DNA from: Planctomycetota bacterium | GTDB taxonomy: Bacteria > Planctomycetota > Planctomycetia > Pirellulales > S012-138 | Assembly: GCA_026982835.1 (NCBI GenBank) | Contig: JALSGI010000026.1 | Location: 1 to 6,935, forward strand | Reading direction: 5' to 3' | DNA length: 6,935 nt | Shown here: piece after piece, positions 1 to 5,716 of the stretch | How positions within the stretch are numbered: the stretch's first letter is position 1 | Layout: each line of letters opens with the position of its first letter | Position numbers and translations under genes: made by a program | The notes under the pieces: model-generated | What the model was told of the DNA's origin: nothing | The model's database searches: none | The model's input: only the letters and a program-made list of their open reading frames with translations

Positions 1-1
1 C

Positions 2-670
2 CAGCAGATGGCCCAGGCCCGACAAAAACAAATCCAGCAACTGGAAAAACAAATCCAGCAGGCTCAGGCCGCCGGCCAGCACGCCCGGGCCCAGCAGCTC
101 CGCCAGCAACTCGAGCAACTCCTCCAACAGCAGGCGGCCATGCAGCCGGTGGATCAGATGTCCCGGCAACTGGCTCAGGCCCTGCAACAACTGCAACAGG
201 GGCAGCAGCAACAGGCCCTCCAGTCGTTGCAACAAGCCTTGGAGCAGTTGCAGCAGCTCCAGCAACAGATGGCCGAGGCCCAGGCCCTGGAGCAGATGCT
301 CGATCAACTGCAAGCCTGCAAGCAGGGCATGTGCCAGGGGCAAGGGATGGCCGGCAACAACGGCGGCCAGGGGCAGCGGCCGGGCGATGGCTTGGGAAGG
401 GGGGCGGGTATCGGCTTCCGGCCCGAAGAAAAGACCCAAAACAACCGCTTCGTGGATACCAAGGCCCGCGTGGAGGTCCGCCGCGGCTCGGCCCTGGTGA
501 CGGGCAAGGTGGTCGGGCCTAACATCAAGGGCCAGGTGCGCGACCGGGTGCAGCAGCAGTACCAAGCGGCCAAGACCGAAGAGGCCTCGCCCCTTTCCAA
601 CCAGCGGCTGCCCAAAAACTACCGCCGCCACGCCAAGGAATACTTCGACGCCCTGCGGCAGGGGCGGTAG
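2..670 (+). CDS. C-terminal part of a Gln-rich coiled-coil protein (5' end outside window)
   Basis: The frame is open to the left edge, so this is the 3' part of a longer gene; the ATG at 8 is probably internal. About 222 residues are visible. Residues 1-115 are almost entirely Gln, Leu, Ala and Glu with heptad spacing (for example KQIQQLE followed by KQIQQAQ), which predicts a long coiled coil. A Gly-rich flexible stretch follows (about 115-138). The last 80 residues are a basic, non-repetitive domain containing RFVDTKARVEVRRGSALV, VVGPNIKGQV and LPKNYRRHAKEYFDALRQG. That tail looks conserved, and from memory similar tails end large planctomycete coiled-coil proteins of unknown function; I cannot verify this. 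No catalytic motif is visible. A structural or envelope-associated role is a guess. Array 1 begins directly after the TAG stop. Confidence 0.75.
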   Translation, partial: QQMAQARQKQIQQLEKQIQQAQAAGQHARAQQLRQQLEQLLQQQAAMQPVDQMSRQLAQALQQLQQGQQQQALQSLQQALEQLQQLQQQMAEAQALEQMLDQLQACKQGMCQGQGMAGNNGGQGQRPGDGLGRGAGIGFRPEEKTQNNRFVDTKARVEVRRGSALVTGKVVGPNIKGQVRDRVQQQYQAAKTEEASPLSNQRLPKNYRRHAKEYFDALRQGR

Positions 671-686
671 CCAATCGGCTTGCGCC

Positions 687-727
687 GTCTTGGGTCGTGG
701 GTCTTGCGGTGGTGCTTCCGCACCGGG
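687..727 (+). repeat. Left inverted end of array 1
   Basis: This 41-nt segment starts GTCTTGGGTCGTGGGTC and ends in the hairpin GGTGC-TTCC-GCACC plus GGG. Its reverse complement recurs at 1307-1354 with one substitution and a 7-nt length difference. The two copies face each other across the array, like terminal inverted repeats. Confidence 0.7.
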
Positions 728-1306
728 CAAGAAAAAACGTTTCTTCTCGCAACCGGCGAGCCTCCGGCGTTAGCCGGCGGTTGAACGGCTAGCCGCCGAC
801 TTCAGTCGGCGGAGAGCCCAAGAGCCCCCCGCGTTAGCGGGGGGAGAGACAGCTTCGGCGTGCGGCGTGCGCCGGAGCTTCCGCACCGGGGACTTGGGGG
901 CGTGGAGGCTTGAGGGCTTGGAGGGGTGGCGAGCCGCCGGCGTGAGCCGGCGGTTGGCCGGCGTAGCAACGACCACAAACCGTAGCAACCGCGTGCTGAC
1001 GCACGCGGCTCGCCGGAGCTACCGCTCCGATGCAAGAACAAGCGTCAATTCTTGCAAACCAGCGAGCCGCCGACTTCAGTCGGCGGAGAAGATCGACAAA
1101 TATGCATGTGCTTATTCGGCTCTCCCCGAGCTGAAGCTCGGGGCTCGCCGGTTGCAAGAATTCGCGTTGTTTTCACTTCGGAGCAGAAGCTCCGGCGCAA
1201 AAGCGCATGGCGCAAGTCGCAGGCCGCACGGCGCAAGCCGTTTCTCCCCGCCTCCCCCCGCTTACGCGGGGGGCTCTTGGTTGTGCAAATTGACGTCTAT
1301 TCTCAC

Positions 1307-1354
1307 CCCGGTGCGGCAGCACCACCGCATGACCCAAGACCCACGACCCAAGAC
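1307..1354 (-). repeat. Right inverted end of array 1
   Basis: This is the reverse-complement partner of 687-727. It contains the 5-bp hairpin GGTGC-GGCA-GCACC (1310-1323), followed by the internally repetitive GACCCAAGACCCACGACCC. The 7 extra bases relative to the left end fit a small slippage duplication of the 'ACCCAAG' motif. It lies about 100 nt before the scpB start. Confidence 0.7.
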
Positions 1355-1454
1355 CCCGGGAAACGTTGCCCTTTTGTCCCCTGCTGCGATGACACTAAGA
1401 TGAACAAAACAAGGCGCTCTTTCCGGTTCCGGTTCTCCAGATCCCTGAACGCCT

Positions 1455-2156
1455 ATGAACCCACCGCGCGATTCGTCCCCAGACAATCGGACGCAGCACT
1501 CCGGCGGAGCGTTGCAGCGGCTGGGCCAGGCTTTTGCCCGGCTGATGCGCCAGCGGAGCGCTTCTTCCCAGGCCCCGGGGCACTCGGAAGAGCCGGCCCC
1601 TTCGGCAGAACGAGCCTCTGGGGACTCCTACCGGCCCAGCCCTTTGCGCATCGTGGAGGGGATGCTTTTTGTGGGCCAGGCGAACAACCAGCCGCTTTCG
1701 GCCGCTCACCTGGCTCAGGCCATCGGAGCCGAAAGCACCACCGAAGTGCACGAGCTGGTCGAGCAGCTGAACCGGCAATATGCCGAGCGGAACTGCCCCT
1801 ATCGGATTGCCGGCCGGGACGATGGCTACGTGATGACCCTCGGCGAGGAGTATCGGGGGTTGCAGTATCGCGTGCTGGGCCGCATGCGGCAGGTGCGGCT
1901 TTCGCCGGCGGCGGTGGAAGTGCTGGCCCTGGTGGCCTACAAGCAGCCCATCACCGCCGATCGGATCGCCGCGGTGCGCAACACGCCCAGCACGGGCGTG
2001 CTGCGGCAACTGGTCCGCCGTGGGCTGTTGCGGGTGGAACACGACCCGGAAAACCCCCGAAAGCCTCGCTACTGGACCACGCCGCGGTTGCTGGAGGTGC
2101 TGGGGATCAGCTCGCTTGAAGACCTGCCACGAAGCGACGACCTGGAGTTTCTGTAA
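1455..2156 (+). CDS. scpB: Segregation and condensation protein B (SMC-ScpAB complex subunit)
   Basis: ScpB forms a dimer that binds the kleisin ScpA and helps SMC compact and segregate the chromosome. The 233-residue product has the two winged-helix halves typical of the family. The first starts near residue 62 (SPLRIVEGMLFVGQ, then LSAAHLAQAIG). The second starts near 150 (SPAAVEVLALVAYKQPITAD, then RNTPSTGVLRQLVRRGLL), and the family-typical end is LLEVLGISSLEDLPR. The first 60 residues are a Ser/Pro/Gln/Glu-rich extension, probably disordered, making the protein somewhat longer than many ScpBs. ATG 1455 is the first ATG after an in-frame stop at 1401-1403. No Shine-Dalgarno sequence is evident before it, so the start is less certain than the family call. 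scpA is not visible nearby. The spacers on both sides are repeat arrays. Confidence 0.93.
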   Translation: MNPPRDSSPDNRTQHSGGALQRLGQAFARLMRQRSASSQAPGHSEEPAPSAERASGDSYRPSPLRIVEGMLFVGQANNQPLSAAHLAQAIGAESTTEVHELVEQLNRQYAERNCPYRIAGRDDGYVMTLGEEYRGLQYRVLGRMRQVRLSPAAVEVLALVAYKQPITADRIAAVRNTPSTGVLRQLVRRGLLRVEHDPENPRKPRYWTTPRLLEVLGISSLEDLPRSDDLEFL

Positions 2157-2192
2157 GGGGCTTGGGGGCGTGGAGGCGTGGGGCTTGGGGGG
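2157..2192 (+). other. G-quadruplex-prone G-rich tract at the scpB stop
   Basis: Four runs of at least four G lie on the plus strand (2157-2160, 2164-2168, 2180-2183, 2187-2192), with spacers of 3, 11 and 3 nt. This fits a possible G-quadruplex in the scpB mRNA or the DNA strand. The same G-rich leader recurs at 893-930 and 2339-2379, and in inverted form at 6388-6427 and 6696-6744, but those copies have fewer long G runs. Confidence 0.4.
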
Positions 2193-2466
2193 ATGGCGAG
2201 CCGCCGACTTTAGTCGGCGGTTGAACGGCGAGCCGCGCACCTTCAGCCCGCGGAGGAGCCCCCCGCGTTAGCGGGGGGAGAAACAGTATCGGCTTGCGCC
2301 ATGCGGCTTGCGCTGTTGCGCCGGAGCTGCCGCTCCGGAGGCTTGGAGGCGTGGAGGCTTGGGGGCTTGGGGGGATGGCGAGCCGCGCGCCGTGAGCCGG
2401 CGGTTGGCGAGCCGGGAGCGTAAGCTCCCGGTTGCTTCCAACAGCACAACGAGCTGCGCCACGGCC

Positions 2467-2492
2467 AAAAAACCGCGTGCTTACGCACGCGG
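2467..2492 (-). terminator. Hairpin plus T6 on the minus strand, possible dprA terminator
   Basis: Read on the minus strand, the 8-bp GC-rich hairpin CCGCGTGC-GTAA-GCACGCGG (2492 to 2473) is followed at once by six T residues (2472-2467). This has the form of an intrinsic terminator. It lies about 155 nt past the dprA stop. The same hairpin and T6 occur in inverted form at 6274-6299, so it is also part of the repeat family. Termination is inferred from the structure. Confidence 0.45.
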
Positions 2493-2584
2493 CTCGCCAA
2501 TGTGGAGTGCGGCCGTCTGCCGCCGCTGTGGTTTCGCTCCGGCTAGCCGGAACACACACCAGCGGAAGCAAGCTTCCGCACTTC

Positions 2585-2610
2585 AAAAAACGTCGGCCTG
2601 CCGGACACAC
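2585..2610 (-). terminator. Weak terminator-like stem and T6 after dprA
   Basis: On the minus strand a short bulged stem (GTC.GG pairing with CC.GAC) precedes a run of six T (2590-2585), about 40 nt past the dprA stop. The stem is only about 5 bp with a bulge, so it is a weaker candidate than the one at 2467-2492, although it is closer to the gene. Confidence 0.25.
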
Positions 2611-2648
2611 GGTCCAATCGTCTGCCCGGGGTTTTCCGATAGGCTCTT

Positions 2649-3875
2649 TTACTCGGAAGGGGCATCGGTGGGCTGGATCAGTTGCCCGCTGCTTCGCTGC
2701 ACTCGCCCTTGCAGCTCCAGCAGGTTCAGGGCCGCCAGCACCTGGCCGGCGGGCAAGCCGCTTGCAGCTACCAGTTGATCCACCGTGCAGGGGCCCCCCT
2801 GCTGCTGGAGCGTTTGTAAGACCTGCATCGCTGGATCGCTGGATTCTCCGCAGGCACTCGCGGCCAAGGGCAAGGGCACCCGGGGGTCGTCTTTCCCGGC
2901 AGGTGGTTCTTCCGGGGCCGAGGGCGTTTGCGCCGTGGGAGCGGGTTGGGTCGGGGCAGGCGCCCTTGCCGCAGCGGCTCCGGCGGCAAGCAGGGGGCTG
3001 GTGGTGAGTTCTTGCAGCACGTCCTGAGGGGATTCGACCAGGTGGGCTCCTTCGCGCAGCAGGCGGTGCGGGCCGCGGCTGGTGCGGTTCTGCACCGGGC
3101 CGGGCAGAGCGAACACCTCGCGCCCCTGTTCCAGGGCGTGCGTGGCCGTAATCAACGCTCCGCTGCGCTGGTCGGCCTCCACGACCAGCACGCCCAGGCT
3201 CAGACCGCTGATGATCCGGTTGCGCACCGGAAACAGCTCCCCGCGAGGAGCCACCCCCGGCGGCTGTTCGCTCACAACCGCGCCGCGGTCGGCGATCTGC
3301 CGGGCCAGGGAGCGGTTTTCCCGCGGGGCCACCTGGTCCAGCCCCCCGGCCAGCACGCCCAGCGTGCGGCCCGAGGCGTCCAAGGCTCCCTGGTGGGCTG
3401 CGGCATCCACGCCGCGGGCCAAGCCGCTGATGATGGTCATGCCGGCCTGGGCCAGTGCTTGGGCCAGGCGATGGGCGTGCAGCTTGCCGTAGGCCGTGGC
3501 GTGCCGCGTGCCCACGATGGCAAGCGACCAGGCGTCCTCCGGCGTCAGCGTGCCCCAGAGGTAAAGCACCAGTGGGGGATCGGGGATTTGGGCCAGCAGG
3601 TGCGGATACTCTGCCGAGGCCAAACAGATCACCCGCCAGCCCGAGGCCTCGCAACGCCGAAGCACCTGTTCGGCTCGTCGCTCCACTTCCGTGGGGAGCA
3701 ACTGCCGCCGGGTGCCGGCCGGCAGGAGGTTTTTCAGCTCGGGGTCTTTTCGGCAGACCGCCTGCCAGCACTCGGCGGCGCTACCAAAGTGCTGCACGAG
3801 TCGATGCCCGCGCCGCGGCCCCAAGCCCGGGGCCAGCGACAAACACAACCAGGGGAAAACAGCGTCCCGGCTCAT
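2649..3875 (-). CDS. dprA: DNA-processing protein DprA/Smf
   Basis: DprA binds incoming single-stranded DNA during natural transformation and loads RecA on it. From ATG 3875 the product is 408 residues. The N-terminal helical part has LSLAPGLGPRRGHRLVQHFG (about 12-31). The Rossmann-like core runs from about 117 to 285: SLAIVGTRHATAYG (the GxR...YG motif), TIISGLARGVDAAAHQGAL, GVLAGGLD, LFPVRNRIISGLS, GALITATHALEQGREVFALPG and a closing GAHLVESPQDVL. A Pro/Ala-rich linker (about 292-345) leads to a C-terminal winged helix (TVDQLVAASGLPAGQVLAALNLLELQGRV). The frame extends upstream to a TTG at 3962, adding 29 residues (437 in total), but the ATG places MSRDAVFPWL directly before the conserved region and was preferred. 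It is the last gene of the minus-strand group. Confidence 0.93.
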   Translation of the reverse strand: MSRDAVFPWLCLSLAPGLGPRRGHRLVQHFGSAAECWQAVCRKDPELKNLLPAGTRRQLLPTEVERRAEQVLRRCEASGWRVICLASAEYPHLLAQIPDPPLVLYLWGTLTPEDAWSLAIVGTRHATAYGKLHAHRLAQALAQAGMTIISGLARGVDAAAHQGALDASGRTLGVLAGGLDQVAPRENRSLARQIADRGAVVSEQPPGVAPRGELFPVRNRIISGLSLGVLVVEADQRSGALITATHALEQGREVFALPGPVQNRTSRGPHRLLREGAHLVESPQDVLQELTTSPLLAAGAAAARAPAPTQPAPTAQTPSAPEEPPAGKDDPRVPLPLAASACGESSDPAMQVLQTLQQQGGPCTVDQLVAASGLPAGQVLAALNLLELQGRVQRSSGQLIQPTDAPSE

Positions 3876-3998
3876 GGTCCCCGCCGCGTTCCGTCTTTTC
3901 TCGACACGGTTTTTCCAGCCGGGAGCCTGCGCCTCCGGCTTGCCGTCTTCCGAAGTGCCCAACCGCTGCGCGTGCCTGCCGGGGAAGCCGGTCGGCTG

Positions 3999-4769
3999 CT
4001 AGGGGGCTTCCTCGGGAATATCATTTTGCTGCGTGTGCGGGATACCCGGCAGCGGGATGTTCAAAAAGTTGAACCGCGGGCCGCCCACATAGTTGAGCAC
4101 ATAGTAGCCGAGGGCCAGTCCCAGAAAACCGCTGCCGATGATGCCCAGCAGGTGCACCAAGGGGCTGGGACCCTGGCGGCGGCTCAAGGAGCGGGCTTTT
4201 TCGGTGAGAGATTCGGGTTCTTCGTCGGTGTCCGGGGCGGCCCCTTCCAGCGAGGTCCAGTAATCCTCCGGTTCGGCGGGTTCCTCGGCCTGCTGGTCCG
4301 GCTCTTCTTCTTGTTCGCCCAGGAGGATGGTACCTTGCTCCGGCTCGGTTTGTTCGTGCTGTGGGAAATCCGCTCCGGCGGGGGCTTCTTCTAGGCCGGG
4401 GGGGTGGTCTTCGGGGGAGGCTTCCGCCTCTTGCCCGGCGAGGGCGGCCATCACATCGCCGAACGCGGGCTCCTCCGAGGCTGTTGCTTCGGTTGGCTCG
4501 GCCGGTTCCTCGGCCAGGGCCTCTTCGGCCGTGTCGCTTGCAAAGGTTTCGGCTTCTCCCTCCTCGGCGGAGGAAGCGGCCTGTTGGGCTTCGGCCGCGG
4601 AAACGGCGGCGAGGAACTCTTCGGCGCTGGTCTGTTCCGAGGCGGTTTCCACCAGCACCGCCTGGAGTCGAAAGACGGCCTGGCAATGCGGACAGGTTTG
4701 TTCGGCCAGCGGATCGTCGGAAAGTTCGACCGCCCCTTGGCACCCAGGACAAGCAATCTCAAACGCCAT
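3999..4769 (-). CDS. Zinc-ribbon, acidic-linker, single-pass membrane protein of unknown function
   Basis: The 256-residue product begins with a zinc ribbon, CPGC at 7-10 and CPHC at 26-29. It continues with a long low-complexity stretch rich in Glu, Ala, Pro and Gln (about 40-195), then a hydrophobic segment (about 204-227: LLGIIGSGFLGLALGYYVL) that should be a membrane helix. It ends with a short tail. With no N-terminal signal, the zinc ribbon and acidic region are probably cytoplasmic and the helix a C-terminal anchor. ATG 4769 is preceded by AAGGTGG at a reasonable distance, which supports the start. Its stop lies 123 nt before the chosen dprA ATG, or 36 nt before that gene's alternative TTG, so co-transcription is plausible. 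The N-terminal layout resembles short zinc-ribbon domains found fused to varied proteins in planctomycetes and deltaproteobacteria. No specific function can be given. Confidence 0.85.
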   Translation of the reverse strand: MAFEIACPGCQGAVELSDDPLAEQTCPHCQAVFRLQAVLVETASEQTSAEEFLAAVSAAEAQQAASSAEEGEAETFASDTAEEALAEEPAEPTEATASEEPAFGDVMAALAGQEAEASPEDHPPGLEEAPAGADFPQHEQTEPEQGTILLGEQEEEPDQQAEEPAEPEDYWTSLEGAAPDTDEEPESLTEKARSLSRRQGPSPLVHLLGIIGSGFLGLALGYYVLNYVGGPRFNFLNIPLPGIPHTQQNDIPEEAP

Positions 4770-4919
4770 CGACTCGCACCACCTTTTACAAGCGAGAGGA
4801 AATGGCCCTTGGGGGAACGCACCAGCCGGACAAGCGACCCGGCACCGGTTCCCCCGCGCATGTTCGAGTTTACCAGCCGGGCAATCGCTTGCCCAAGGGT
4901 TTGCCTCTGCGGCCGGGCA
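4770..4919. other. Spacer between the miaE-like gene and the zinc-ribbon gene
   Basis: This 150-nt spacer contains the zinc-ribbon gene's likely ribosome-binding site (AAGGTGG on the minus strand, around 4780-4787). It also has a 6-bp hairpin GGGCAA-TCGC-TTGCCC (4879-4894) without a T tract. It lacks the repeat-family flanks. No promoter was convincing. Confidence 0.5.
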
Positions 4920-5495
4920 TCAACTGTGCATCCGCACCCAGGGTTCCACCTGCTGGAGGATTTCTGCTTCTGCTTCGGCCAGCTGGTCCAGGCGGCGGAA
5001 GACTTCCCGTTCGGGGGCGAAGTGCGTGGCCAGTTGCACGTAGGTGGTGTGGTGCCGGGCTTCGGACTCAAACAGCGAGTCGTAGAAGCGGGCCAGTTCT
5101 TCATCCTCGATGCCGCTGCGGAGCAGGTCGAAGCGTTCACAGCTGCGGGCCTCGATCAGCCCGGCCACCAGCAGCCGGTCCACGGCCCGGCCCGGCTCCT
5201 GCTTGCGAATCTGCTCATGCAGCCGCCGGGCGTAGCTGGTGGGCTTGAGTCGCCGGAAGGGGATTCCCCGGCCCCGGAGCAGATCGAGCACCTGCTCGAA
5301 GTGTTCCAGCTCCTCGCGGACGATGTCGGCCAGCTGCCGCACCACGGGCACCTGGTCCACGTAGGCAAACAGCAGGTTCATGGCCGTGCCGGCGGCCTTT
5401 TTTTCGCAGTGGGCATGGTCCACCAGCAGCTGGTCCAGGTGGTCTTTCACGCGCTGGAGCCACTGGCGGCTAGTGGGCGTTTTGAGGTGCAACAT
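4920..5495 (-). CDS. miaE: MiaE-like tRNA-(ms2io6A)-hydroxylase, ferritin-like di-iron protein
   Basis: MiaE hydroxylates the isopentenyl group of ms2i6A at tRNA position 37 with a di-iron centre. The 191-residue product is all-helical in character. It carries the expected metal-ligand pattern: Glu31 in DHAHCEKKAAGTAMNLL, Glu62-x-x-His65 in REELEHFEQVL, Glu115 in LIEARSCERFDLL, and Glu145-x-x-His148 in ESEARHHTTYVQLA. YDSLFESEARHH and RLLVAGLIEARSCERF are typical of the family, and the length is close to that of bacterial MiaE. ATG 5495 has a GGGGA about 8 nt upstream. The frame also opens at a TTG at 5555, but those 20 extra residues look unrelated and were excluded. It is the first gene of the minus-strand group. 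The exact tRNA substrate in this organism is inferred from the family. Confidence 0.88.
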   Translation of the reverse strand: MLHLKTPTSRQWLQRVKDHLDQLLVDHAHCEKKAAGTAMNLLFAYVDQVPVVRQLADIVREELEHFEQVLDLLRGRGIPFRRLKPTSYARRLHEQIRKQEPGRAVDRLLVAGLIEARSCERFDLLRSGIEDEELARFYDSLFESEARHHTTYVQLATHFAPEREVFRRLDQLAEAEAEILQQVEPWVRMHS

Positions 5496-5716
5496 GGCGC
5501 GTTTCCCCGCAATGGAGGTGGGGACCACACCGGCGGCAGCTAGCACGACCGGCAATTTCGCTAAAAACGGCTCAGTTTTCCCGGGCCAAAAGGCCGAAAT
5601 GGAGTGATGGGCTGCGCGAGCCTTCCGGGGGAGATTTTACCCGGGCAGCAACGCAGGCAAAGCCGCCGCAGACGTGTTGCGGCACCAGTGCAAACGACAA
5701 ACGGGAGAACCAGGGC
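5496..5716. promoter_or_regulatory. Divergent spacer between the miaE-like and secreted-protein genes
   Basis: The 221-nt spacer separates two divergent starts, so both promoters should lie here. It is slightly less GC-rich around 5553-5580. I found no confident -35/-10 pair on either strand. GGGAG at 5703-5707 is the ribosome-binding site for the plus-strand gene, and the minus-strand GGGGA near 5504-5508 serves the miaE-like gene. No hairpin of the array family is present, unlike the three gene-3' spacers. Confidence 0.45.

Larger units (their letters stand above)
671..1355. repeat. Repeat array 1: variable-stem hairpins between the Gln-rich gene and scpB
   Basis: This 685-nt spacer holds no credible gene. 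It is packed with short hairpins. Perfect 8-bp stems with 4-nt loops lie at 793-812, 825-844, 934-953, 989-1008, 1067-1086, 1124-1143 and 1254-1273. Shorter 5-6 bp stems lie at 711-724, 764-777, 1014-1029, 1179-1194 and 1310-1323, and an imperfect one lies at 869-884. Stem types include CCGCCGAC, CCGCCGGC, CCCCCCGC, CCGCGTGC, CCCCGAGC and CGGAGC, each followed by its reverse complement. Linkers include GGCGAG-type flanks, a G-rich tract at 893-930, and AT-richer pieces around 1031-1060 and 1087-1120. Open frames crossing the region are explained by the GC-rich repeats. REP/BIME-like or MITE-like elements are the closest known analogues. Confidence 0.85.
2157..2579. repeat. Repeat array 2: hairpin array in the scpB/dprA convergent spacer
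   Basis: The array begins at the base after the scpB stop. In order it holds a G-rich tract (2157-2192), hairpin CCGCCGAC-TTTA (2201-2220), an imperfect CCGCG...CGCGG stem (2233-2253), CCCCCCGC-GTTA (2259-2278), a tandem CGGCTTGCGC-type linker (2290-2312), CCGGAGC-TGCC (2321-2338), a second G-rich tract (2339-2379), an imperfect CCGCGCGC stem (2383-2403), CCGGGAGC-GTAA (2412-2431), a 41-nt linker, CCGCGTGC-TTAC (2473-2492), the perfect palindrome TCCGGCTAGCCGGA (2538-2551) and GCGGAAGC-AA-GCTTCCGC (2562-2579). No credible gene is present. 2157-2551 is an inverted relative of array 3. Confidence 0.85.

Noticed and set aside
671..1355. CRISPR array
   Set aside because: The repeats are palindromic hairpins of several types in both orientations, at irregular spacing. 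There are no regular direct repeats with unique spacers of constant length, and no cas genes.
867..1403. Long open frames across the repeat arrays (also 834-1157 on minus, 2308-2778, 5637-6422 on minus)
   Set aside because: They run through hairpins and linkers, are rich in Arg, Ala, Pro and Ser, lack domains, and recur between arrays only because the DNA repeats do.
1356..1454. Promoter or riboswitch ahead of scpB
   Set aside because: The 99-nt leader has a TTCCGG duplication near 1420-1433 but no convincing -35/-10 pair, ribosome-binding site or structured fold.
1052..2119. Plus-strand frame overlapping scpB in another phase
   Set aside because: It spans array 1 and the antisense of no known gene. 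The translation is low-complexity, while the scpB frame has clear family motifs.
2928..4394. 488-codon plus-strand frame opposite dprA and the zinc-ribbon gene
   Set aside because: It is a GC-rich shadow of two well-supported minus-strand genes.
5496..5555. N-terminal extension of the miaE-like gene from TTG 5555
   Set aside because: The extra 20 residues do not resemble the family, and ATG 5495 has a well-placed GGGGA.
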